Program-made: the position numbers and the translations under genes
Shown: piece after piece, positions 26,160 through 33,381 of the stretch
Position numbering within the stretch: position 1 is the stretch's first letter
How the letters are laid out: each line of letters opens with the position of its first letter
Assembly: GCA_965279355.1 (NCBI GenBank)
Contig: OZ257155.1
Span: 2,170,001-2,234,000 of the forward strand
Direction of reading: 5' to 3'
Origin: G965279355 sp965279355
GTDB lineage: Bacteria > Pseudomonadota > Alphaproteobacteria > CACIAM-22H2
DNA: 64,000 bases
Notes under the pieces: generated by a model
Database searches by the model: none
Told to the model about the DNA's origin: nothing
The model's input: the letters and a program-made list of their open reading frames with translations, nothing else

Positions 26160-27230
26160 ATGACTCTTCAGATCACCGCCGCAGTCCGGGGCTGGCGCCC
26201 CGCGGCGCTGGCGATCGCGCTGGCCGCGGCGCTTGGCGCCTGCACGCCGGGCAAGTTCGACTTCGCCATCATCGGCGACACGCCCTACACGCGGGCGCAG
26301 GAAGCGGAATACGCGCGCGTGCTGGAGGATCTCAACAAACGCGACCTCGGCTTCGTCACCCATATCGGCGACTTCCAGTTCGACGCCCGACCCTACAATT
26401 CCGATCCCTCGCGTGCGGCGATGCCCTGCGCGGACGAGACCTATCAGGACATCCTCAACTCGTTCCAGTCGTCGCGGAATCCGTTTGTCATGACACCCGG
26501 CGACAACGACTGGTCGGATTGCGCGCCGCTGACGGCCAGAAAGATCGATGTCTATGAGCGCCTCGACAAGATCCGCTCCATGTTCTATCCGGCGGGACGC
26601 AGCCTCGGGCAGCGCACGATGCCGGTGGTCAGCCAGTCATCGGATCCCGTGCACGGCAAGTTCCGCGAGAACCTGCGCTGGTCGCTGAACAACGTGACGT
26701 TTGTCACGCTCCACACCGTCGGCAACAACGACAATGTCGGCACCGATCCGGTTGCCAACGCGGAACAGGCGGCCCGTATGGCCGCCAATATCGCCTGGCT
26801 GCGCACCGCGTTCGCCCAGGCGAAAGCGGATCGCAGCATCGGTCTTGTCATCATGACGCAGGCCAATGTCGGCTTCGAGAATCACTGGCCGGCCGGGCAG
26901 CTCGGCCGCTACTTCCGCAACTTCCTGGGCGTCACCCGGCCCGAACGTCCGCGCCCGATGGCCTATGACGCCCTGATCCGCGCGATGTCGGAGGAAATGG
27001 AGACGTACGACAAGCCGACCGCATTCTATCACGGCGATTCGCATATCTTCCGCCTCGACATGCCGCTGTTCAGCCTGAAGACCGGCCGGCTGTTCGAGAA
27101 CTTCACCCGCGTCGAGACCTTCGGCTGGCCGGACAGCCACTGGATCCGCGTCACGGTCGATCCGTCCGACCCGGCGCTCTTCACATCGCGCGCGCAGATC
27201 GTGCCGGGGAACATCCTCAACCGGAAATGA
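26160..27230 (+). CDS. metallophosphoesterase-like lipoprotein
   Basis: 356 residues. The signal peptide ends with the lipobox LGAC (Cys about 29), predicting a lipid-anchored envelope protein. Calcineurin-like motifs follow: FAIIGDTPY (Asp in the GD motif), FVTHIGDFQ (GDxx) and MTPGDNDWSDC (GDND, similar to GNH[D/E]). The later histidine motif is less typical (YHGDSH). It likely hydrolyses a phosphomonoester or diester, but altered ligands leave activity open. GGGAGGAAATCGA precedes the ATG. It converges with the outer-membrane protein gene across a strong hairpin. Confidence 0.72.
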   Translation: MTLQITAAVRGWRPAALAIALAAALGACTPGKFDFAIIGDTPYTRAQEAEYARVLEDLNKRDLGFVTHIGDFQFDARPYNSDPSRAAMPCADETYQDILNSFQSSRNPFVMTPGDNDWSDCAPLTARKIDVYERLDKIRSMFYPAGRSLGQRTMPVVSQSSDPVHGKFRENLRWSLNNVTFVTLHTVGNNDNVGTDPVANAEQAARMAANIAWLRTAFAQAKADRSIGLVIMTQANVGFENHWPAGQLGRYFRNFLGVTRPERPRPMAYDALIRAMSEEMETYDKPTAFYHGDSHIFRLDMPLFSLKTGRLFENFTRVETFGWPDSHWIRVTVDPSDPALFTSRAQIVPGNILNRK

Positions 27231-27235
27231 GTCGT

Positions 27236-27267
27236 GAGGGAGCGGCAGGCGAACCGGCCGCTCCCTC
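27236..27267. terminator. bidirectional terminator-like hairpin
   Basis: GAGGGAGCGGC (27236-27246) and GCCGCTCCCTC (27257-27267) give an 11-bp perfect stem with a 10-base loop just after the phosphoesterase stop. It lies between convergent genes. There is no T-tract on either side, so termination would not be a canonical intrinsic event. Confidence 0.5.
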
Positions 27268-27307
27268 AGACCACCCTCTCCCCTGATCCCGGACTGGCCC
27301 CTGAGTC

Positions 27308-27982
27308 CTAGAACGTGTAGCGCAGGCCCAGACGCGCGATATGCGCGGTTGTGTCGTCGAAACCGTCTTCGCTGCTGTCGATCCACATATAGCGATAGGA
27401 CGGCACGAGCTCGAGACCGCTCTGCAGGCCGAAGGACAGGCCCGCCTCGCCGAAGGCGACGAGGTCGATTTCATCGTTGCCGCCGCGCGTGACCGTCGTG
27501 CCGCCGAACGTCGTGCGCGACGAATCCACCTCCGAATAGGCGAAGCCGATACCGCCGCCGACATAGGGCGTGAAGCCCCACCGGCTGACCGGAATATCGA
27601 AGAAGGCGTTGGCCGTCAGCGTCGTCACCGCCAGTTCGGCGCTGATGCCGGCGGAACTGCCGTTGCCGGTGATGCGGTCGGTGTCGATGCGCCCGTGACC
27701 GAGCTCGAGCTCGCCGCGCCACATCGGACTCATGCGATAACCGACGGCCACGTTGGCCATCCAGCCGGGATTGTCGTATTCGAGCTCGCCGCGCACGTTG
27801 GCAAAGCTGTATTCCGTATCCTCTATCCAGGCCGCGCCGAAGCTGCCGGACAGATACATCTTGTGATCGATGCCGGGTTCCATGCGCGAGGGCTGCTGCT
27901 GTGCCTGCGCCGGCGCGGTCGCCAGCAGGCCGCCACCAAGTGCAGCGAGGGAAAAGACGGTCGTCATCAACAAGCGTTTCAT
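27308..27982 (-). CDS. outer-membrane beta-barrel protein (Omp25/OmpW-like)
   Basis: 224 residues. Signal peptide MKRLLMTTVFSLAALGGG... with cleavage after AQAQ. Alternating amphipathic strands follow (MYLSGSFGAAWIEDTEY; NVAVGYRMSPMWRGELELG; GFTPYVGGGIGFAYSEV) and a C-terminal aromatic (LGLRYTF), the signature for BAM insertion. Probably an eight-stranded surface barrel. The ATG at 27982 follows CCGGAGACCATC. A 276-bp spacer precedes it, with no gene visible except the divergent one at 28259. Confidence 0.83.
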   Translation of the reverse strand: MKRLLMTTVFSLAALGGGLLATAPAQAQQQPSRMEPGIDHKMYLSGSFGAAWIEDTEYSFANVRGELEYDNPGWMANVAVGYRMSPMWRGELELGHGRIDTDRITGNGSSAGISAELAVTTLTANAFFDIPVSRWGFTPYVGGGIGFAYSEVDSSRTTFGGTTVTRGGNDEIDLVAFGEAGLSFGLQSGLELVPSYRYMWIDSSEDGFDDTTAHIARLGLRYTF

Positions 27983-28258
27983 GATGGTCTCCGGAAAGTG
28001 TGGCGCCGTGCTTGGCGTTGCAGTGGAAACCGGACGAGCGACTTTAAATTCCGCTCTGATAATGCGGAGACAATTGAAAACCGCCCGGCGTTGCGGATGC
28101 GCAACAGCGCGCGCGCCGCGCCACACGCAAAGTGCGGTAGTCGATTTGTCACGTCAGGCTCACAACAAGCCGTCGCCGGCTCTGGTCAGTGTCGGAAACC
28201 GGCGGCCGCTGGATTCGAGGCGCCGGTTCGGGGACCAACAGCAGCAAGGAGAAGACTT

Positions 28259-29134
28259 ATGGACGGCAGCCATCATCGCGACCTGTTGAACGCGCTTGAG
28301 CCCGCCCCTTCCGAACAGCAGATCGCCGAGCGGCTGATCGCGGCGCCGAAGGCTTCTCCCGGAAAATCCGCAACCAGATCTTCCGAAGGCCCCGACGGCA
28401 AGCTGCTGGCGCTGTGGCAGACGATCCAGGATGAGGCGCGGGCGCTCGACACCGGCGAGGGCATCCGCAACGAGCGCGAGCGGCAGGAGGCGAGTGCCCG
28501 GCTGCGCGAGAAGGAACTGAAGCTGGCGCGCCTGACGCCGCGCACGGCCACCGGCGTACTGGCGAAGCTGGCTTTCGCCAGGCATCTCGGCGGGATCGGC
28601 AGCGAGCATCTGTATTCGCCGCGCAATCTCCGGACCATCGAGGTCGGGCTTGGCCGCATGGCGGAGGCGGAGGGAGTTCGCTCAGTTCGCTCAAAAAACA
28701 CGGAATCCGAGCCGGAATTCACCGCCGAGACCATCGGCGATGCGAATACTTTCCTAAAACGGGTCGACCATCTGGGCGTCTGCGCCCGGTCCGCCTGGGG
28801 GATGCTGCAGATGACCCGCGGCGAGATCCGCGCGCGCTACGGCGCCGACCGCAAGATGCTCGACTACACGTCCAACCTCTTTGTCGATGGCAGCAGGCTC
28901 GCCGAGCAACTGAGCGGCATCATCGAGACCGCGAACCTGCGGCTGCTCTCCGGCGCCGCCCCCGACACCATCGCCCGCCCCTCCGAAGCCGACCGCCGCT
29001 TCCTCGCCGAAGCGGAATCGCTGTTTCGCAAATACGTCCCGGCCGAGCGCTTCGATCCCAACGCCTGTGCGGCATGGTGCAGCAACGCGCTGGCCGTGGC
29101 GAAGCAGGATCGCGCGGCGCAGGGGAAGCATTAG
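28259..29134 (+). CDS. uncharacterised protein
   Basis: 291-residue soluble, mainly helical and charged protein with no family I recognise. N-terminal ~60 residues are low-complexity. A central stretch (KELKLARLTPRTATGVLAKLAFARHL) and the C-terminal GIIETANLRLLSGAAPDTI suggest helical bundles. No signal peptide, membrane helix or catalytic motif stands out. The ATG at 28259 is set by AGCAAGGAG. A longer upstream frame is antisense to the outer-membrane gene and is excluded. Divergent from that gene; no operon partner. Confidence 0.7.
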   Translation: MDGSHHRDLLNALEPAPSEQQIAERLIAAPKASPGKSATRSSEGPDGKLLALWQTIQDEARALDTGEGIRNERERQEASARLREKELKLARLTPRTATGVLAKLAFARHLGGIGSEHLYSPRNLRTIEVGLGRMAEAEGVRSVRSKNTESEPEFTAETIGDANTFLKRVDHLGVCARSAWGMLQMTRGEIRARYGADRKMLDYTSNLFVDGSRLAEQLSGIIETANLRLLSGAAPDTIARPSEADRRFLAEAESLFRKYVPAERFDPNACAAWCSNALAVAKQDRAAQGKH

Positions 29135-29170
29135 GAGATGCGGGATGTGGTGAGGCGGTGAGGACGCTGG

Positions 29171-29312
29171 TTCTCACGAACCCCTCACCCTCCCGTCACT
29201 TCGTGACGGGTCCCTCCCTCTCCCTCAAGGGGCGAGGGGCTTCAATAAGGAGCGCGCCCTCCTAAAACCCTCTCCCCTTGAGGGAGAGGGTAGGGTGAGG
29301 GGTTCTTGAGAA
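29171..29312. repeat. imperfect palindromic repeat (CCCCTCACCCTC family)
   Basis: The left arm TTCTCACGAACCCCTCACCCT and right arm AGGGTGAGGGGTTCTTGAGA are near-complements. Internal CCGTCACTTCGTGACGGG and CTCTCCCCTTGAGGGAGAG make smaller hairpins. It lies between convergent genes at 28259 and 29366. Confidence 0.8.
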
Positions 29313-29365
29313 GACGCACCCGCCGGCGCGGTCCGATCGGGCCGCGCCGGCAAGGCAGTCGGCGA

Positions 29366-29698
29366 TCAGCGTGTGGTCGGGGAACCCGCGCCGCCTGACG
29401 AGCCGGCGCCCGGACCGCTGGACGGACCCGCGCCGCGCGCGCCCGGCGCGGTGCTGTTCGGCGCCATGCTGCCCGGCGCAGCACCCTGCTGGCGGGAGCG
29501 CGTGTCGCGCAGGCACTGCTCCTTGGCGGTGCCGGTCATCGCGTTGCAGCGGTCCTGATCCGACAGGCGCTGCTGCGAATTCTGCGGCGCATCACGGGCG
29601 GCGGGATTGTTGCCGGGATTGCCGGTGCCCGATGTCTGCGCAAACGCAGCACCACTGAGTGCCGCAGTCGTCAATGCGATCGCGAGAATCTTGTACAT
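29366..29698 (-). CDS. small secreted Gly/Pro/Ser-rich protein with a two-cysteine core
   Basis: 110 residues. A clear signal peptide (MYKILAIALTTAALSGAAFA) is followed by a disordered tail rich in Gly, Ala, Pro and Ser. The only structured-looking part is DQDRCNAMTGTAKEQCLRD (about residues 48-66), with two cysteines 11 apart in a helix-like segment that could form a disulphide in the periplasm. Function unknown. A perfect EcfG-type promoter lies upstream, which suggests general-stress induction. A product of similar style but no shared sequence is encoded at 36070 behind another such promoter. Confidence 0.72.
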   Translation of the reverse strand: MYKILAIALTTAALSGAAFAQTSGTGNPGNNPAARDAPQNSQQRLSDQDRCNAMTGTAKEQCLRDTRSRQQGAAPGSMAPNSTAPGARGAGPSSGPGAGSSGGAGSPTTR

Positions 29699-29740
29699 AT
29701 GCGTTACCTCGAGGATTGTAGGCCGACAGCGTCCGGTCCT

Positions 29741-29765
29741 AACGACCGCTGCGCGGCGGCGTTCC
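29741..29765 (-). promoter_or_regulatory. candidate EcfG (general stress sigma) promoter
   Basis: On the minus strand GGAAC (29765-29761), a 16-base spacer and CGTT (29744-29741) match the alphaproteobacterial EcfG consensus exactly. The predicted transcription start is near 29734, about 36 bases before the ATG at 29698. Confidence 0.62.
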
Positions 29766-29846
29766 GAGGGAATGTCGATGCGGTGCGGAGCGGTGGAGAT
29801 GCGGTGACGTGGTGAGGATGCGCGGTGTGGTGGTCCTAGTTCTTAT

Positions 29847-29967
29847 CTGTCATCCCAGCGAAAGCTGGGACCCAGATATCGGAACGGCTCCGCAGCACAA
29901 CGGGACGTCTCTTGATCTCTTCGGCACATGCGGGATTTCTGGGTCCCAGCTTTCGCTGGGATGACAG
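29847..29967. repeat. long palindromic repeat, family A (GTCATCCCAGCG), copy 1
   Basis: Perfect 27-base inverted arms: 29847-29873 (CTGTCATCCCAGCG... to GGGACCC) and 29941-29967. The 67-base loop contains GGGACGTCTCTTGATCTCTT, similar to the loop of the copy at 35852. It lies between the small secreted protein and the HTH gene. Confidence 0.88.
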
Positions 29968-29977
29968 AAAATTATTG

Positions 29978-30214
29978 TTACCGCTTCCCGCGCTTGCGGC
30001 TGGTATCCAGGCGCACGTTCACGCCATCGTCGTCGAAGGTGATGCCGGACTCGGTCAGGAAGGCCTCGACCACCGCCAGCGCGTCGTCGCTCCGCCGGCC
30101 GCCATGCTCCAGCTCGGTCAGGGTGCGCGTTGGAATCCGCACCTTCTTCGCCAGGTCGTCCCGGCTGTACCGGAGCAGCACCCGCGCCACCTGAATCTGT
30201 CCGCCTGTTGCCAT
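29978..30214 (-). CDS. small XRE-type helix-turn-helix protein
   Basis: 78 residues, almost all HTH: QIQVARVLLRYSRDDLAKKV, then RIPTRTLTELEHGGRRSDD, which fits an XRE/Cro fold, and a basic tail (DTSRKRGKR). Probably a DNA-binding repressor. No toxin-like partner is adjacent. It is bracketed by two copies of palindromic repeat family A, at 29847 and 30311. No strong ribosome-binding site is seen. Confidence 0.7.
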   Translation of the reverse strand: MATGGQIQVARVLLRYSRDDLAKKVRIPTRTLTELEHGGRRSDDALAVVEAFLTESGITFDDDGVNVRLDTSRKRGKR

Positions 30215-30310
30215 GCCGGGAGTTTAGAGGAAAAGAATCGACGAAGCGGCCCTTCTTTTTCTGCCATCCCAGCGCCCTCCTCATTCTGTCATCCACGCTT
30301 CTCTCTCTTT

Positions 30311-30420
30311 GTCATCCCAGCGAAAGCTGGGACCCATGTAACCCGCTCTCGACGCAGTCACCCTGGAACGTCCCTGTGTCGACCACCCAACGGCTGGGTC
30401 CCAGCTTTCGCTGGGATGAC
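30311..30420. repeat. long palindromic repeat, family A, copy 2
   Basis: Perfect 25-base arms at 30311-30335 and 30396-30420 (GTCATCCCAGCG...GGGACCC and its complement). The 60-base loop includes GGAACGTCCCTG, resembling the other copies in the opposite orientation. It lies downstream of the histidine kinase gene. Confidence 0.88.
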
Positions 30421-30468
30421 AGAGAGAAGTGGTTTGGGATGACGGATGTGGTTGAGGGGATTCGCCGC

Positions 30469-32673
30469 TCAGTCGCTGGCGATTGCAAGCGGCGGGGTGG
30501 CGATCATCGTTTCCACCTTCATCGCCAGGGCATCCAGCGCGAAGGGCTTGGTGATGAGCTGCATGCCGCGCTTCATGTTTTTGTTGGCGAAGTCGGCCCG
30601 GTCGCCGTATCCCGTCATGAACAGCACTCTAAGATCGGGGCGCTGCAGGCGGGCCGCGTCGGCCAGCTGGAGTCCGTTCATCCCGCCCGGCAGGCCGACA
30701 TCGGAGAGCAGGAGATCGATGGGATCGGGAGAGGCCACGGCCAGCAGGCCGGACGGGCTGTCGCCGGCCTCCAGAACCCGGTAGCCGAGATTGGACAGCG
30801 TCTCGGAAATGACGGCCCGCACATCCTCGTCGTCCTCGACCAGCAGAACCGTGGCACTGGACGTCGAAGGCTGCGGAACGGCCGCTGGTGCTTTCACATC
30901 GTCCTCCAGGACGTCCCCGATATGCCGGGGGAGATAGATCGTCACCGTCGTCCCGCTTCCGGCTTCCGCCTGCAGCAGGACGTGACCGCCCGATTGCTGC
31001 ACGAAGCCGTAGATCATGGAGAGGCCGAGACCCGACCCCTCGCCGACCGGCTTGGTCGTGAAGAACGGCTCGAAGGCGCGCGCGATCACTTCAGGAGACA
31101 TGCCCTGCCCGCTATCCGCCACGGCAATGGTGAGATAGTCACCGGGCCGCACCAGATCGGTGCGTCCGGGCATCGCCTGCCGCTCGCCGACAATGATGTT
31201 GTCGGTTTCGATCTTCAGCCGCCCGCCCTCCGGCATCGCATCGCGCGCGTTGATGACGAGATTCAGCAGCGCGTTCTCAAGCTGGTTGCGGTCGCACAGG
31301 GTCGGCCACGCATCCTCCGCCAGGATGCTCCGGACCTTGATGGTCGAACCCGCCGAGCGTTGCAGGAGTTCCTCCATGTTGCGCACCAGCCGGTTCACAT
31401 CGGTGGGCCTGGGATCGAGCGTCTGGCGCCGCGCGAAGGCGAGCAGGCGGTGCGTCACCGCCGCGCCGCGTTTCACGATGGCCATCGTACTGTTCACATA
31501 GCGGTCGAGCTCCGATGTCTTGCCGCGCGCAAGATGACTGCGCATCAGATCCAGGTTTCCCATCATGCCGGTCAGCAGGTTGTTGAAATCATGCGCCAGC
31601 CCGCCGGTGAGTTGCCCGACCGCCTCCATCTTGAGCGACTGGCGGAGCGCCTCCTCCACCCGGCCGCGCTCTTCCGCCTCGGCCTGCAGCAGACGGTTCG
31701 CTTCCGTCAGCGCGCGCGTGCGATGCGCAACGATCTCCTCCAGCACCTCGTTGGAATGGTGCAGCATCTCTTCCAGTTTCTTGCGTTCGTCGATATCGGC
31801 GACGATGCCCATCATCTGCGCCGGGTGATTGCCGCGGGCGCCGGACGGCCGCCCATGCACCTCGATCCAGCGGGTCGCGCCGGTATCGGCGCGCCGGATG
31901 CGGCACTGGAATGTCCAGTCGACATCATTGTCGATCGACGCCTGATAGGAGGCGACGACCGCCTCGCGGTCCTCCGGCAGGATATGCTCCAGCGCGATCG
32001 GCAGGGTCCACACTTTGGGCGGCTCCGCATAACCGAAGATCTGGTCGTGGCGCCGCGAACATCTGGCAATGCCGTCCGCGACATCGAATTCCCAGGTGCC
32101 CAGCTCGCCGGCTTCGAGGGCCAGACGCAGGCGCGCCTCGCCCTCGCGCACCGCGTCGAGAACATGCAGGCGATCCACGGCCGCCGCGAGCAGATTGGCG
32201 TAGCTGCGCAGGAACGCCATGTCGTTGGGCGGAAACGCGCGCGGGCTGCGGCTGTCGACCTGCAGGATGCCGTAGGGCGGCTTGCCCTGACCGCCGATGA
32301 TCAGGACATTGGCGACCGCCTTAACGCCGTGATCGACCAGGAAATGCGGATATTCGAACCGCGTCTCCTTGTCGATATCGGGCGAGATCATCGGCTCGCC
32401 GGTACGCAGCGCGTGGCCTTCGGAGGAATTCTCGTCGGCATGCAGCGTCAGGATGCCGACGATGCCCGGCTTCCACCCCACGCCGGCCCGCACGAGAAGG
32501 GTTTTACCGTCCTCCTGCAGCTCCATCACCTTGGCAAGATCGGTCCCCAGCGCCTGCCCCGCCAGATGACAGGCTTCGGTCAGGATCTCATCGAGATCGT
32601 CGGAACGCAGCGCGCGTTCGCCGAACTGGGCGAGCGTCGTCTGGTGGACCAGCAGCTCACTCTGTTTTTCCAT
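30469..32673 (-). CDS. hybrid sensor histidine kinase (GAF-PAS-HisKA-HATPase-REC)
   Basis: 734 residues. GAF domain (about 25-170), PAS (about 185-300), HisKA with the phosphoacceptor His361 in GGLAHDFNNLL, and HATPase_c with N-box NLVINARDAM, G1 VADSGQGMS and G2 GEGSGLGLSMIYGF. The C-terminal receiver has the acidic pair VEDDED, the phosphorylation Asp in LLLSDVGLP (about 665) and Lys in ITKPF. No membrane segments, so it is a cytosolic sensor. The ATG at 32673 follows AGAGGAGCCCG. No dedicated response regulator is adjacent; the degenerate receiver at 38476 is the nearest related protein. Confidence 0.9.
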   Translation of the reverse strand: MEKQSELLVHQTTLAQFGERALRSDDLDEILTEACHLAGQALGTDLAKVMELQEDGKTLLVRAGVGWKPGIVGILTLHADENSSEGHALRTGEPMISPDIDKETRFEYPHFLVDHGVKAVANVLIIGGQGKPPYGILQVDSRSPRAFPPNDMAFLRSYANLLAAAVDRLHVLDAVREGEARLRLALEAGELGTWEFDVADGIARCSRRHDQIFGYAEPPKVWTLPIALEHILPEDREAVVASYQASIDNDVDWTFQCRIRRADTGATRWIEVHGRPSGARGNHPAQMMGIVADIDERKKLEEMLHHSNEVLEEIVAHRTRALTEANRLLQAEAEERGRVEEALRQSLKMEAVGQLTGGLAHDFNNLLTGMMGNLDLMRSHLARGKTSELDRYVNSTMAIVKRGAAVTHRLLAFARRQTLDPRPTDVNRLVRNMEELLQRSAGSTIKVRSILAEDAWPTLCDRNQLENALLNLVINARDAMPEGGRLKIETDNIIVGERQAMPGRTDLVRPGDYLTIAVADSGQGMSPEVIARAFEPFFTTKPVGEGSGLGLSMIYGFVQQSGGHVLLQAEAGSGTTVTIYLPRHIGDVLEDDVKAPAAVPQPSTSSATVLLVEDDEDVRAVISETLSNLGYRVLEAGDSPSGLLAVASPDPIDLLLSDVGLPGGMNGLQLADAARLQRPDLRVLFMTGYGDRADFANKNMKRGMQLITKPFALDALAMKVETMIATPPLAIASD

Positions 32674-32822
32674 CGGGCTCCTCTGCGCGTCTTCGCGCAC
32701 TCCGCCCCCCACTCAAGTTTGGACACAATGGTAGGCCGGCCACTGTCTCCTATTGACCGGCTTCACCGCCGGCTACCGCGCAACCTCGCGCGGTCACAAA
32801 GAATCGGTTGCAAACCTTGTCG

Positions 32823-33038
32823 CTACGGCGACAGCGGTTCCGGCTTCGGCGCGTCGTATCCCGCGCGGCGCGGCGCGACGCCACTGAAGCGACGCACGAC
32901 CTCGCGGCAGCACGCTTCGGTCCGCCACTGACTGGCCAGTTCCAGGAGCGCGAGGCGCCGCGCCCCATGCGGCGTGGCATTGGCCAGTCGCAGGCAGTGA
33001 TCGGCGCGTCGGCGAAGGATCCGGGACATGGTCGTCAT
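32823..33038 (-). CDS. small uncharacterised basic protein
   Basis: 71 residues starting MTTMSRILRRRADHCLRLAN, with an alternating basic/hydrophobic helix and two cysteines near residues 43-44 (EACCREV). Small proteins of this look, with an ADHC-LRLA helix, are frequent in Rhizobiales-type genomes, but I know no function. The ATG at 33038 has GAGG 5 bases upstream. The C-terminal part runs into low-complexity proline. Confidence 0.45.
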   Translation of the reverse strand: MTTMSRILRRRADHCLRLANATPHGARRLALLELASQWRTEACCREVVRRFSGVAPRRAGYDAPKPEPLSP

Positions 33039-33381
33039 GGTGACCTCGCTTGAACAACGCAGGGTCGGCAAGGCTCCGGCATATGTCATGCCGATGACAC
33101 GGACCGTAGGCTTATCCCTTGCCTCCGGATGGTCAGAAGTGAACACCCGGGGCAGATAAGTTGGCGCTGCGAAGTCTTCTAAAGAACCCCTCACCCTCCC
33201 ATCGCTACGCGATGGGGAGAAACGCATGCGTTTCTCCCCTCTCCCTCAAGGGGAGAGGGTTCCGGATTTACCTCTCCCCTTGAGGGAGAGGTCGTGAGCG
33301 ACAGCGAGCGGGTGAGGGGTTCCTGAGAAGAAGCCGCCGCGTCAACTTTCCTCCGCGCGCGTAGAAGTTTGAAGGCGGCTC
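33039..33381. other. 343-bp region without a recognisable gene
   Basis: The right half is occupied by the palindromic repeat at 33184-33330. The left 145 bases (33039-33183) hold no good coding frame, no intrinsic terminator and no promoter that I can support for the small gene at 32823. Confidence 0.6.
33184..33330. repeat. imperfect palindromic repeat (CCCCTCACCCTC family)
   Basis: GAACCCCTCACCCTCCC at the left and GGGTGAGGGGTTCCTGAG at the right form the outer arms. Nested hairpins are CCATCGCTACGCGATGG, GGGAGAAACGCATGCGTTTCTCCC and CTCTCCCCTTGAGGGAGAG. This is the longest copy, between the small protein and the molybdenum hydroxylase subunit. Confidence 0.8.
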
